Below, in pieces: positions 37,556 through 49,439 of a stretch of 64,000 bases of DNA; position 1 is the stretch's first letter; each line of letters starts with the position of its first letter. The notes below the pieces were generated by a model. The model saw nothing but the letters and a program-made list of their open reading frames with translations. It was not told where the DNA came from and did not search any database. Source of the stretch: Meghimatium bilineatum (taxonomy: Eukaryota > Mollusca > Gastropoda > Stylommatophora > Philomycidae); contig CM067298.1 of NCBI GenBank assembly GCA_034231615.1, forward strand, positions 5,022,299 through 5,086,298, given 5' to 3'. Made by a program: the position numbers and the translations under genes.

Positions 37556-38037
37556 ATCTATTTAATAGAACCATTCTATTTAATCTGTTCATCATCGCCA
37601 GATAGTATCAGTCCATACTTTCTATTGTCCCCAGCATCTGCTTCCACAATCAACTGTTCCCTGCAGGATAGATATGGATTGGGCATCGTTCCTCACCACG
37701 TGACCATACCCCACGACAATTCACCACTGCAATGAGATGTTGTTGTTGACCTGCAAGATTGTTTATTTTTCCTCCCGTTTATATTGGTTTTATGTTCTGT
37801 ATAGTGGATGCGCAATATTCATTTGTTTTCAAAAGCCTATATTCTTCTCTAAGTGTCAGCTTAATTGTCCACCTCTGACATCCGTACACAAACATATAAA
37901 TGTATCTTCACTGCTGTACTTACTCTACTCTTCCATATTTTATTTAATCTAGACATTGCAGCAGGGGCTATCTCAAGTCTATTATATATTTCTTTATGAG
38001 TGCTTTCATCACTGTTCATGTAAAGTTGTAATTTGGC

Positions 38038-38170
38038 GCCTATTTAACTCGATTGTCTGAAGCTGTAGTTATACAGCAGACGGCGATAATATAACTCACT
38101 GTCTTTAAAGACCTGTATTATCGCCGTCTGCTGTATAACTACAGCTTCAGACACTCGAGTTAAAGTAGGC
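38038..38170. repeat. Near-perfect foldback, about 55-bp arms
   Basis: Arms 38038-38091 and 38116-38170 are reverse complements (tgtctgaagctgtagttata with flanks). There is one mismatch and a short indel near the base. The loop is about 24 nt and itself contains the palindrome gtctttaaagac. It could be a tiny foldback element, a cruciform, or a hairpin RNA source. No target duplication is seen. Confidence 0.9.
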
Positions 38171-38965
38171 ATACTACTTGATATTCCGATTTATCAATGG
38201 ACAGATAGACACAGATATAGTAAAATTCTCTTCCCTTTTTTATGATTCCAGATTATAAATAATTAGCTGCCCTACTTTAGACTTCTGAATCGCTGCCGTT
38301 ACCTATTTTACCATCAATATAAATTATATACAAATCACTTTGAACTATCGAAGTGAAGAATGCATTGAATGTGTCTTTGCTGAACCTAATTTGCTGAACT
38401 TATGTACAATTCTAACAAGTGTGAATACAAAAAGACAGCAAATTAAACAAACACTGTATAATTAATTGAGTTATGAAGACACATTACGTGTACACAATCT
38501 ACGCAATTACGGGTCACGTGGTGGCATCAATCTTCTTAAATACATAGCTACAAATATAACACAATAAACATATTTACAACAAAAATAAATATTACAAAGA
38601 AATACATTACGTCAAGACTCAACTCAGTTGATTACACTCGTTCAACTCAATTCATTAAAATAAAATAAAAGATAATTACAAACATCAACTGGCATAAATT
38701 ATCAATTATCTAAGATTGGATACAAAAATTAAATAGGTATCAAACATATTTACAAATGTATTAATGTTCATTATTGGAAACCAGATGTTATAGTTCTATT
38801 AGTCGTCTCAGTACATTATCTCATTGAACTTCTTCTGATTGATATTGGTTGTTTTTATTGTTACAAAATACTACACCGTGTTTATAAACGTAAATCATAT
38901 GTCAGTTGAATTATGTTTGATATAACTGTAACCACAATCAACAATAGAGTAACGTTGTCCACACA
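38171..38965. other. No gene recognised
   Basis: AT-rich unique sequence without supported features. Confidence 0.5.
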
Positions 38966-39473
38966 TGACTGTATACACTACACACCTCCGTACAGTCACA
39001 AACTGTATACACTACACACCTCCGTACAGTCACAAACTGTATACACTACACACCTACGTACAGTCACAAACTGTATACACTACACACCTACGTACCGTCA
39101 CAAACTGTATACACTACACACCTACGTACAGTCACAAACTGTATACACTACACACCTACGTACAGTCACAAACTGTATACACTACACACCTACGTACAGT
39201 CACAAACTGTATACACTACACACCTACGTACAGTCACAAACTGTATACACTACACACCTACGTACAGTCACAAACTGTATACACTACACACCTACGTACC
39301 GTCACAAACTGTATACACTACACACCTCCGTACAGTCACAAACTGTATACACTACACACCTACGTACCGTCACAAACTGTATACACTACACACCTACGTA
39401 CCGTCACAAACTGTATACACTACACACCTCCGTACAGTCACAAACTGTATACACTACACACCTACGTAGTCAC
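38966..39473. repeat. 34-bp tandem repeat, about 15 copies
   Basis: The unit contains tgtatacactacacacct, then acgtacagtcacaaac. It varies at two sites (ctAcg/ctCcg and gtaCAgt/gtaCCgt). Three units are 102 bp, so several frames stay open for over 200 codons. This is not a gene. Confidence 0.95.
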
Positions 39474-39529
39474 ACATCTCCGTTCAGTAACATACATCCA
39501 TACAGTAACAAACCACCATACAGTAACAC

Positions 39530-39815
39530 ACACGCCTGTGTGTTGCCGGGCCCAAAAGGGGAGCAAAGAATAGCAACACTACCTTCCACGCATGTCGTAA
39601 AAGGCGACTAAGGAGGTTATGGGATGGAGTTGGCTGTCCCATCCCATAAAGGGTCAGTGACCCAAAGCCATGCTGAAGTCAGATGTGTCAGGCTGAAAAG
39701 CGCAGATATCGCAGCAATGCTGTAAACCATGACACAACGCATCCGTTCTCCGGACTACATCCTGCTAATCTGCAGGAGTTTGAGAACGAACGCAGAAGAA
39801 GAAGAAGTAACACAC
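39530..39815 (+). mobile_element. SINE family C copy
   Basis: It contains catgtcgtaaaaggcgacta, ggatggagttggctgtccca and a GAA-rich end. A reverse-orientation copy at 49440-49640 shares the whole core. The 'gtcgtaa.aggcgactaa' box recurs in SINEs of several invertebrates as far as I recall. I cannot name the family with certainty. Confidence 0.65.
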
Positions 39816-40194
39816 ATCCGTACAGTATTGATGAAATGAGGTTTAAAATTAAGTCTTTCATTGAGAGGAGATTGAATGAGAAATGAAGAGATCAGAAATA
39901 CATGAGGTATGTAGTGAAAAGGGTACCGCATTCCTCTTCTCGACGGACCCAGGGTTAGCAGATAACCAAGATCCCAAAAGTACTTCCCAGTGATGCACCC
40001 TGGAAACAAATACTGCTGGTTGTCCTGATTCCGGCAAAAACTACTGGGGATCGTGTCCGTAAATGTGGATGTAACAGATGGAAAGTGATTTGACTGCAAA
40101 AGACAGGCAGTATCTCCGTCACCACAAGCACCAACACAAGCAGCAGCACTGCCGACACACATTGAAGCTAGTCAGGTAGGTGGAAGCATTAGAG
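39816..40194 (+). other. Unassigned GC-richer block, probably transposon-derived
   Basis: A block with gggtaccgcattcctcttct and then ctgattccggcaaaaactac, GC-richer than its surroundings. Broken frames have no recognised domain. It leads directly into the 18-bp array. Confidence 0.3.
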
Positions 40195-40505
40195 GGGCGA
40201 CCAATGCAGATGTTACGAAATAGGCAGATGTTACGAAGTAGGCAGATGTTACGAAGTAGGCAGATGTTACGAAGTAGGCTGATGTTACGAAGTAGGCAGA
40301 TGTTACGAAGTAGGCAGATGTTACGAAGTAGGCAGATGTTACGAAGTAGGCAGATGTTACGAAGTAGGCAGATGTTACGAAATAGGCAGATGTTACGAAG
40401 TAGGCTGATGTTACGAAATAGGCAGATGTTACGAAATAGGCAGATGTTACGAAGTAGGCAGATGTTACGAAATAGGCAGATGTTACGAAGTAGGCAGATG
40501 TTATG
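40195..40505. repeat. 18-bp tandem repeat, about 17 copies
   Basis: The unit is gcagatgttacgaagtag, with variants at two positions (aaGta/aaAta and gGCAg/gGCTg). The period is a multiple of three, so five of the six frames stay open. These are chance frames. Confidence 0.95.
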
Positions 40506-41104
40506 AGAAATATTAAGAATTGGGTCATCGGTCACCATAAGGATAACATACTGAGTACACTGAGAGGGAAGCACAGGCCTAGAGAGCAGCATCATGTGCA
40601 AAGAGAACGGAAAACGGTTCAAGGAAATAGGAACAAAAGTAATGTTTGTTCGAGACAAGTGTCTAGATACGGATGATCCCAGCCCGGGCCCATCTCTACT
40701 GTTGAGTTTTTCCAATACCGTAATCATGCTCGCGGAAAAAAAAGGTTCAGTTCCCGATGGGCACAAGCACAATCGTCCAAGGAGACAAGCTATGTTAAGC
40801 TCGAGAACAAAATGCTAGCCCCTGACGCTCCTACATATGTGTATAGACTCAGACGTGGACGAGGTGTTCAAGATGTTGGTGAACAACACTTCGGCTAAGA
40901 GGGCAAACGAGTCCGAGTTCAACTCTTCTGTCGAGATCTTCCTAAACCGAAACCAGACTGAAAAACTGTTCAGTATCCGATGGACACGGGCACAATATGT
41001 CTAATTCACGAGACAAGTCACTGACTGAGGAGCTCCTCGTGCAAGATAGACGTGAATGACAAACCATCTCTGCTTAGAATCAGAACACATTCACCGACTG
41101 GCGA
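40506..41104. other. Unassigned GC-richer region
   Basis: Higher GC than average with broken frames and no recognised domain. It may be part of an old transposon, perhaps continuous with 39816-40194. Confidence 0.35.
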
Positions 41105-41290
41105 CAGATAGGAAGGCTCTCACAGGCTAGGTAATCTTCTTCTTGTTCTTCCTCTGCATATTGCTGTTTCGTTTTCAAGTTGCATGCTTTTGCTGCTGAC
41201 CAATACGGATTCCTTCCCATTAAGTGACCGAACCATTTCAGTCTCTTTTTCTCCAATATGATTGACCACAGGCGTTGTTCCAACATAACA
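41105..41290 (-). pseudogene. LINE family L-B, C-terminal fragment
   Basis: The minus frame reads LEKKRLKWFGHLMGRNPYWS, then AAKACNLKTKQQYAEEE. It matches KQRLKWCDHLMKMNPYCQEA of the copy at 33876-34330. The 18-bp array starts exactly where the homology stops. Confidence 0.7.
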
Positions 41291-42062
41291 GGATATAACA
41301 TGATATAACATGATATAACATGATGTAACAACATAACATGATGTAACATGACGTTAGAACATAACATGATATAAGAACATAACATGATATAACATGATAT
41401 AACATGGTGTAACATGATGTAACATGTTATAACATGATGTAACATGATGTAACATGGTGTAACATGATGTAACACGATGTAACATGATATAACTAGATGT
41501 AACATGATATAACATGATATACAATGATGTAACACCATAGCATGGTATAACAACATAACATGATGTAACAACATAAAATTGTGTAACAACGTAACATGGT
41601 GTAACAACATAACATAGTGTAACAACATAACATGGTGTAACAACGTAACATGGTGTAACAACATAACATGGTGTAACAGCATAACATGGTGTGACAACGT
41701 AACATGGTGTAACAACGTAACATTGTGTAACAACATAACATGGTGTAACAACATAACATGGTGTAACAACATAACATGGTGTAACAACATAACATGGTGT
41801 AACAACATAACATGGTGTAACAACGTAACATGGTGTAACAACGTAACATTGTGTAACAACGTAACATGGTGTAACAACGTAACATGGTGTAACAACGTAA
41901 CATGGTGTAACAACGTAACATGGTGTAACAACGTAACATGGTGTAACAACGTAACATGGTGTAACAACGTAACATGGTGTAACAACGTAACATGGTGTAA
42001 CAACGTAACATGGTGTAACAACGTACCATTGTGTAACAACAACGTAACATGGTGTAACAAAT
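41284..42062. repeat. 18-bp tandem repeat with a diverged flank
   Basis: The unit catggtgtaacaacgtaa is well kept at about 41580-42055. It shifts to shorter catgatataa/catgatgtaa units (9-10 bp) at 41284-41560. The period is divisible by three, so both strands show long open frames (for example 41080-42234 minus) with no coding meaning. Confidence 0.95.
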
Positions 42063-42466
42063 TCATCGAGGAAAATAATAATGAAAGTGATAATTGGAAG
42101 AAGTATACAATATAGTCAACTACCATCATGTTCCTATAATAGTTGAGAACATGAGGATGAGTACTGGTAGGCCACCTTTCTGCACCAACAAATCTTTTCA
42201 TTGCTTCTTTCAGCTGAGTGTTGTCTAAAGTCAAAGGTCAGTGCGTAGAGTAGTCCTATTTTCAAATCACTCTGATGGGCCAGCAAATATAACCTTCCTG
42301 GCCGAAGTTGACGCAGTAGTCATATATTTTGTTGCCCATCTCTGGCTCAAAAGAAGATGAATAAATAACATTCAACATACACGGTACAAGAATGAATTTA
42401 ATGCAGTCAATATAACACACTTTGCCATAAATAAAAGCATGTGATAGTCATCTGTCTATTTTTTTT
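42063..42466. other. Unassigned; possible old transposon sequence
   Basis: A minus-strand frame (TLDNTQLKEAMKRFVGAERW) adjoins the array. I do not recognise it. Confidence 0.3.
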
Positions 42467-42620
42467 ATAAAGGCCCTTCGGTCGTAACGTCGATGTGTGT
42501 GTGTTATTATGTGTTTCCAGTGATTTGTATAGCAAAACTTCATTACCCCAAGTTCCAAGTTTCGCCCCCAATAGGAATACGCCTGCTTTAGCATGTCAAG
42601 TTTGCTGTAGCTCCGTTCAC
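42467..42620 (+). repeat. Possible Penelope-like element terminal fragment
   Basis: The sequence ataaaggcccttcggtcgta followed by acgtcgat forms a hairpin (aaggccc-ttcg-gtcg) like the hammerhead-bearing ends of Penelope-like elements. The next 100 bp match 1857-1930. The catalytic core is not intact. Confidence 0.42.
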
Positions 42621-43592
42621 GAACTGGCTTTCTGTTCTGTTGATCCATTGTTCATTTTCTTGTAATCACGTTATACCAACATCCGAGGTGTACACAAAAA
42701 TATGGATTAAAGATTGCCGACCATGCAGTGTTTGTGAACTGCTGATGGAATTATCGCGCTGTTGAATAAGATTGAAATACAAATATATTTTAATCGAAGT
42801 TCTGTCATGATTGTCTTAGAATAGAAAAAAATATTTTAGTTTCATTCTAGAATGTCATCACCTTTTGGACGTTCAACTATGGAACCTGGACAAAGATTCG
42901 ACCATAGGTAGTACCCAGACAGGACAGATTGTCTTATTTCAACCACGTCATTTACGCCTGAGTTGTTTAGGACACCTTTTGTCATGCCCTTCTCAATCTT
43001 ATTCAAATGGTGGCTTTCAGCACAAGTTTCGTATGAAAAACCGATCTACTTTGTAATTTTCTCACATGCCATCTCTATTCTAACATTGCTCGTTATATTG
43101 CGATATGTACTGTTCATCCGTTTCTTTCCTTACTGACTCTGTAATGCAATCTAAGTCTCTCTATTTTGAGTAGGTCTTTTGATTTACATATTGTCACAAC
43201 AACTTCGTTACGGTCCTTTATTGCTTCCCGAATTTCAATTAATGTAAATTTCAAATTCAAAGACGGCGCTAAAATAGAAACATCGGGAAAACCAGATATC
43301 CAGAAATGATGTCTAGGGATCATTTGCAATAGAGGATATCTTAATTTAGTTGTAGGAAACTTTCAGCGTTCAGAATTAATATATTTTCCTCAACTCTGAA
43401 AGTTCGATATGTGAAGCTGGTATATTGGAAAATAGATTGTTGCGGAATTTTAACACAATCCGCTTAGATAGGAAGGTGCAATCACAATTATTCTTGGTTT
43501 CGTGAAAGCAATGTACATGCACAAGAGAGAAACACTAAACTGAGATTAACACGAAATACCAGTAACAATAAAACTATTTTGGCCTACATAGC
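42621..43592. other. No gene recognised
   Basis: Unique sequence with scattered short frames and no supported exon. Confidence 0.5.
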
Positions 43593-43593
43593 T

Positions 43594-43633
<40 letters not shown>

Positions 43634-43641
43634 CAGTAGGA
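43593..43641. repeat. (GTA)n microsatellite, left of LINE L-A
   Basis: About 15 units of GTA. A second, longer (AGT)n run in the same orientation lies at 44711-44822 on the other side of the LINE. Confidence 0.95.
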
Positions 43642-43642
43642 G

Positions 43643-44670
43643 TCAATCAATCAATCAATAAACCCATAATCATTCAGGGTCGTAGGGGTACCAGATTGGA
43701 TGTTTCAGCACACAGAGTCCTCCAGCGAATTCTATCCTCAGCGATGCGGATGAGTGTGGAAATATCTTGCCCTGTCCATTCCTTGATGTTGTCTGTCCAT
43801 GTCTTTATTTGTCCTCCTCTGCTTCTTCCACCCTCGACAGTTCCCTGCAGTATTGTTTTTGACAAGGAATCGTGCCTGCATATATGTCCGAACCATGCTA
43901 GTTTTCGTCGTTTCACTATTGAAAGCAATGGCTCCTGGACACCTACACATCTCTACGTTATTTCTTACGTACACATTGGTCTTATGTTCCCTATAGGAAA
44001 TTCGTAGAATTCTTCTGTAGCATTTATACTCGAGAGCCTGTAATCTTCTCTCCATGTCCGCAGTGAGTGTCCAACTCTCACAACCATACAACACAACAGA
44101 AAGCACCAGCGACCTATACAGTTTGATTTTCACTCCAACCTGATGTTGCTTTTCCAAATCACAGTTAGCCTTGACAAGGACGCTAAAGCCATCTCCAGCC
44201 TTATTTTTAGTTCTGCTTTGCATTTACCATCGCTGCATATACTGGATCCGAGGTATTTGAAGGTATTCACCTCCTCAAGCTTGTGTCCATTCATCATGAT
44301 ATTAGTCTGGTTTTCTGTGTCTCTGCTATTTACCAAGATTTTGCTCTTATCTGAATTGATTTCCATTCCGTACTTGCTGGTAACTGTTTCTAACTTTGAT
44401 GTTAATTCTTGCAATGATTGTTCTGACCCAGCTATAAGATCAATATCATCAGCGAAACGCAAGTTGCAAATAGGGCGACCTCCGATCGATATAGACGTGT
44501 TGTAATCATGTAATGTCTCTTGTATGATGTGCTCTAAGTATATGTTAAAAAGTACTGGGGACATTATGCATACCTGTCGAACTCCCACAGTTGTTTTGAA
44601 GAACTCTCCAATTGTATTGTGTGACAAGACAGCACTATTTGCATTTTCGTACAGAGCTTCAATAATGTTT
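43643..44670 (-). pseudogene. LINE L-A: reverse transcriptase C-terminal half
   Basis: Minus-strand frames: FFKTTVGVRQVCIMSPVLFN (44600), catalytic FADD at about 44445-44456 in NLRFADDIDLIAGSEQSLQE, then NTFKYLGSSICSDGKCKAEL, YGCESWTLTADMERRLQALE, and WFGHICRHDSLSKTILQGTV, ending SNLVPLRP*. The 3' tail is (TTGA)4. The G of the usual RQGC motif is replaced (RQVC), and frame changes occur near 44140 and 43900. The copy is 5'-truncated, recent and fairly well preserved. The type is RTE/L2-like and the clade is not certain. Confidence 0.88.
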
Positions 44671-44710
44671 ATAATTGTGGTGTCTATAATGTCTATAATT
44701 GTCTATAATT

Positions 44711-44731
44711 GTGGTGGCAGTAGCAGTAGCA

Positions 44732-44801
<70 letters not shown>

Positions 44802-44822
44802 CAGCAGCACTAGTAGTAGTAA
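44711..44822. repeat. (AGT)n/(AGC)n microsatellite, right of LINE L-A
   Basis: About 33 AGT/AGC triplets. Its open frames give poly-Ser or poly-Val, which are not genes. Confidence 0.95.
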
Positions 44823-45970
44823 TAGTTGGAACAAGTTCGTCTGTACATACGATATTATTACTATTGTGCTATAACAAATATTATCTACAATCCATGGACA
44901 TGATGGATGTGGTCTTCAAGACAAATCTGAACCGCTTATTGTCTTGAAACATATGTACAAGGAATCACATGCCCCTCTTTTGTTATCGTGTGCTGTAATG
45001 TGTCTTCAAACAGGTGCAGACATTAAACTAACGGTTATCAATTTCTCCTTTGTCTTTATGTCATTTCTGATTATTCTCCTCCATACACCACAATTCATGG
45101 CATCTAGGATTCAATATAACTTCCTGTATCATACATATCACGCGTGCATACGTCGTTATGACAAAGTAAAGGTTAACCCAGAAAACTTTACATAGACTGC
45201 TATTCTCCATAAAGTAGATCTTTCGTTATTCTGCCATCTTTCTGTGTGTCCCAGCCATCTTCTGAGCACACAAGACATTTAGCTGGAAAGAAATGTCTGC
45301 GCTTCTAAAATACAAAAATGTCCTTCTTATATTAGATAGAAAATATTAAAAAGTCTTACACCTTGGCATGACAAATAACTAGCAACGATGCTGATAAAAT
45401 ATACTCGATTTAGAGAGTTGTGGAGAATTATGATAGTCAATGCCATTCGGCGTGCAACCTGGTGATAATCAACCTTTGACCTAGAATGTGAAAGTAGAGT
45501 ACACGTTATTATCCGTACTTCAAAACTGTAGCCACAATTTCAAAACAATTTACCCGCGAAAGAGTTTATGCCGGAAGTGAGATCATCATAGGCAACCAAG
45601 AAATGCTGTAAATCACAATCTGACTTTCATGTACAGCTCATTTAAATGATAATTTACAAATGCATCCTTCAATCCTTCAATCCTTCAATCTTGCGTAATC
45701 AAACTTTCCTGTATAATGAAATTTTAATATATTGATGATGTCCTCTGGGAGAATCAATTCTTGAGTGAGACTGATACATTTGAATCGTAAAGAAGTGAAA
45801 ATACAACGGCAAACAAGTTGTTTACGTTGTTACTACAATCATCAATACTACTTTTACGTTGAAATAAATCTGGCAGCATGCCTCCTTAGTCAATACAAAT
45901 GAAACGTTGCGTATTTGCGAGTCAAATTCTTCTCATTAAAGACAAAGCATAAAGCAGTAAACATGATTTT
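44823..45970. other. No gene recognised; short aatccttc repeat
   Basis: Unique sequence. Three copies of aatccttc lie at 45664-45690. No coding region is supported. Confidence 0.5.
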
Positions 45971-46060
45971 AATCAGGTCTGTTCAGGTGGTACCTATTTG
46001 CCTCACAACTTGACGAAACCGCGTTCTTCTCCCAACCACACAGAATCCCTAAAAACGATG
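45971..46060 (-). mobile_element. SINE family B, degenerate head
   Basis: The stretch caggtctgttcaggtggtac, then ctcacaacttgacgaaaccg, ends cccaaccacacag. It matches the order of blocks in other B copies but the B box is lost. 46061-46549 shows nothing else. Confidence 0.4.
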
Positions 46061-46549
46061 CGACCTTAGGCAAGACTTTTTAACAAGCTGCTATGAATAT
46101 GGATGGGGTCGAACGACACACTGATTCAATCTCAGTTTCCAGCATGATTATTTCTCTTTAATAATAAATCTTCGATACTTGTATATTACATTATTTATTT
46201 ACTCGTCACCATAGCAACGCTGCGTACCAGATATATTGCCAGATATATCAACTATTGAAACCATTTATGATCAACTATTGTCTTGCAGATGTGCACAATA
46301 TCCAAATGGCCTCTGTGAAATCCGTGTTAGGAAGCATTTATACATGCAAATACGGGGATGTCGTCTTGCATCAACAGTTAGAGATAGAGAAGAGGAAAAA
46401 TGGGACAGTTCTTACAAGACAGAGGGAAAGGTTATAACAAAAGTTGACGTCAATAATAGTCTTTTATACACACATTAAATTGTTAGGATTTGAATATTGT
46501 TTCTAAAGTTCCAAAATCTACAGTATAGTACTTTTTATGCAAAACATTT

Positions 46550-46695
46550 TTTTCAGGGTGGGGTAGGGGGTGAGTATATATTTGTTCAGGGTTGGGTGGG
46601 GATTTAATATATTTCGATATAATTAAGCAGGGAGGGGTGACTGGATTCTTGGCAGTTGTTAAGAAGGGAAGGGAGAGGGGAAAAGATTGACAGAG
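46550..46695 (-). repeat. G-rich dispersed repeat (reverse of 24645 block)
   Basis: Reverse complement reads taacaactgccaagaatcc, then ctgcttaattatatcgaaat and cccaccc runs. This parallels 24665-24770. The family is unknown. Confidence 0.4.
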
Positions 46696-46789
46696 AAATA
46701 TTGTTGACACAATCTATTCTTGAACCTTTGTAATTAAAACTACGGTCTATGAACTAGCGTCATTGGACATATTTTCCCATAACTACTCA

Positions 46790-47495
46790 ATGGTTGACCA
46801 AACACACACGTGATCAGCTGCCTGGTCAGTGGTAGACCAGACACACAAGTGATCAGCTGCCTGGTCAGTGGGTGACCAGACACACACGCGATCATCTATC
46901 TGGTCAGTCGGTGAAAAGACACACACGTGATCAGCTTCCTGGTCAGTGGTTGACCAGACACGCAAGTGATCAGTTGCCTGGTCAGTGGTTGACCAGACAC
47001 ACACGTGATCAGCTGCCTGGTCAGTGGGTGACCAGACACACAAGTGATAAGCTGCCTGGTCAGTGGGTGACCAGACACACAGATGATCAGCTGCCTGGTC
47101 AGTGGGTGACCAGACACACAAGTGATCAGTTGCCTGGTCAGTGGGTGACCAGACACACACGTGATCAGCTGCCTGGTCAGTGGGTGACCAGCCACACAAG
47201 TGATCAGCTATCTGGTCAGTCGGTGACCAGACACACACGTGATCAGCTTCCTGGTCAGTGGTTGACCAGACACACAAGTGATAAGCTGCCTGGTCAGTAG
47301 GTGATCAGACACACACGTGATCAGCTGCGTGGTCAGTGGGTGACCAGACACACCCGAATCAGCTGCCTGGTCAGTGGGTGACCAGACACACAGGTGATCA
47401 GCTATCTGGTCAGTCGGTGACCAAACACACAAGTGATCAGTTGCCTGGTCAGTGGGTGACCAGACACACAAGTGATCAGCTGCCTGGTCCACGGA
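46790..47495. repeat. 39-bp tandem repeat with internal hairpin, about 18 copies
   Basis: The unit holds tgatcagctgcctggtcagt, then gggtgaccagacacaca. Each unit contains the inverted repeat CTGGTCA-N5-TGACCAG plus the palindromes TGATCA and CAGCTG. The 39-bp period keeps frames open on both strands. Copies vary at a few sites. Confidence 0.95.
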
Positions 47496-47689
47496 GCGTT
47501 TGCATATCATCGCCTACCGCATTTTCTCAAAAAACGTTTCCGTCATAATAACACTGCATTACAGATGCCCCCATAGTCGGTTTGTTCAACAAATGTCTCT
47601 GAAGTTCATAGTTATCTACCGAGTGGCTGTTTCTGGGAGACCCATAACACACAAAGAACGTAAGTACCAGTAGCTGGATACAGCTACAA
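47496..47689. other. No feature recognised
   Basis: A short unique spacer between the 39-bp array and the next LINE fragment. Confidence 0.4.
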
Positions 47690-48112
47690 AATTAGCAAGT
47701 CTGCAACACCAATGAATAAAACAATAGATAACACCAAAGTGAAACAAACCAACGAATTTAAATATCTAGACAGAATGTTTTCCGAAAATGGAAGACTAGA
47801 CAGAGAAATAGACACAAGGTGTTAGATAGCAAACACAGTGACATGCCATCTTTCACCATTACTTCTTCAACAAAGATCAAGATAGAAACTTAAAAAAAAC
47901 ACAGATACTATCTACAATTTTTATACCAACACTCTGCTACCAATGTCAAATATGGTTTTTAACAACCTCGCAGCTGAGACAGATTGTTGTATGTGAGATC
48001 ACGTGACTGAGAAAATCTTCAATGGTTACTAAACTAGATGAAATAAGAAATGAAGAAATTAGGAACAGAGTTGGAATAATATCATGTATTGACCATATTG
48101 AAAGATATATTG
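47690..48112 (+). pseudogene. LINE family L-B, RT C-terminal fragment
   Basis: Frames read TNEFKYLDRMFSENGRLDRE and IDTR, then IPTLCYQCQ-like sequence at 47930-47955, and RNEEIRNRVGIISCIDHIER with frame changes. Homology stops where the 47-bp array begins. Confidence 0.72.
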
Positions 48113-49135
48113 GCTCTTCTGGTAAGCCATGCAGCGCACGTGTGAACTTGTAGTAAAATGCTCTTCTGGTAAGCCATGCAGCGCACGTGTGAACTTGTAG
48201 TAAAATGCTCTTCTGGTAAGCCATGCAGCGCACGTGTGAACTAGTAGTAAAATGCTCTTCTGGTAAGCCATGCAGCGCACGTGTGAACTTGTAGTAAAAT
48301 GCTCTTCTGGTAAGCCATGCAGCGCACGTGTGAACTAGTAGTAAAATGCACTTCTGGTAAGCCATCCAGCGCACGTGTGAACTAGTAGTAAAATGCACTT
48401 CTGGTAAGCCATGCAGTGCACGTGTGAACTAGTAGTAAAATGCTCTTCTGGTAAGCCATGCAGCGCACGTGTGAACTAGTAGTAAAATGCTCTTCTGGTA
48501 AGCCATGCAGTGCACGTGTGAACTAGTAGTAAAATGCTCTTCTGGTAAGCCATGCAGTGCACGTGTGAACTAGTAGTAAAATGCTCTTCTGGTAAGCCAT
48601 GCAGCGCACGTGTGAACTAGTAGTAAAATGCACTTCTGGTAAGCCATGCAGCGCACGTGTGAACTAGTAGTAAAATGCTCTTCTGGTAAGCCATGCAGCG
48701 CACGTGTGAACTAGTAGTAAAATGCACTTCTGGTAAGCCATGCAGCGCACGTGTGAACTAGTAGTAAAATGCACTTCTGGTAAGCCATGCAGCGCACGTG
48801 TGAACTAGTAGTAAAATGCACTTCTGGTAAGCCATGCAGCGCACGTGTGAACTAGTAGTAAAATGCACTTCTGGTAAGCCATGCAGCGCACGTGTGAACT
48901 AGTAGTAAAATGCACTTCTGGTAAGCCATGCAGCGCACGTGTGAACTAGTAGTAAAATGCACTTCTGGTAAGCCATGCAGCGCACGTGTGAACTAGTAGT
49001 AAAATGCACTTCTGGTAAACCATGCAGTGCACGTGTGAACTAGTAGTAAAATGCACTTCTGGTAAGCCATGCAGCGCACGTGTGAACTAGTAGTAAAATG
49101 CACTTCTGGTAAGCCATGCAGCGCACGTGTGAACT
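48112..49135. repeat. 47-bp tandem repeat, about 22 copies
   Basis: The unit contains cttctggtaagccatgcag, then cgcacgtgtgaactagtag. Variants alternate (gctCttc/gcaCttc and aacTtg/aacTag), with the gca type concentrated in the 3' half. Confidence 0.96.
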
Positions 49136-49250
49136 TGTCACATGCTCTTCAGGTAGCCCATATAGCGGAAGTGTGAACTTGTCACATGCTCTTCAGGTAG
49201 CCCATATAGCGGAAGTGTGAACTTGTCGCATGCTCTTCAGGTAGCCCATG
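49136..49250. repeat. 45-bp diverged relatives of the 47-bp unit, 3 copies
   Basis: Units with atgctcttcaggtagcccat, then atagcggaagtgtgaacttg. They share the order of the 47-bp unit but are clearly diverged, so this is an older edge of the array. Confidence 0.85.
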
Positions 49251-49439
49251 TGAAATCATGTGGTAGCACGTGTGAAATGTATATTACTCTAGTCAAATAA
49301 CTTCAGATTAATTGGTTATGGAAAGGCATATTTTTTTAAATTTGTGGTTCATTTCCAGCTAATGGTGCTTAACATTTGTTTACGGGTATAGATGCTTTAA
49401 CAAAGCTTCTTCTTCTTACCCTCGTTTATTCTTCAACTG

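Noticed and set aside
38913-39611. Open frames of over 200 codons with repeated YTTHLRTVTN
   Set aside because: A 34-bp tandem array without stop codons. Several frames are open at once, which argues against coding.
40119-40772. A 217-codon minus-strand frame with repeated LLRNIC
   Set aside because: Chance frame over the 18-bp array at 40195-40505.
41080-42234. A 384-codon minus-strand open frame with repeated LLHHVT
   Set aside because: It is an 18-bp tandem array joined to a LINE stub. The period of 18 keeps frames open on both strands.
46783-47510. Overlapping frames with repeated CVWSPTDQ on the minus strand and RHTRDQLPGQW on the plus strand
   Set aside because: The 39-bp period keeps both strands open. 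There is no start context, domain or splice support.
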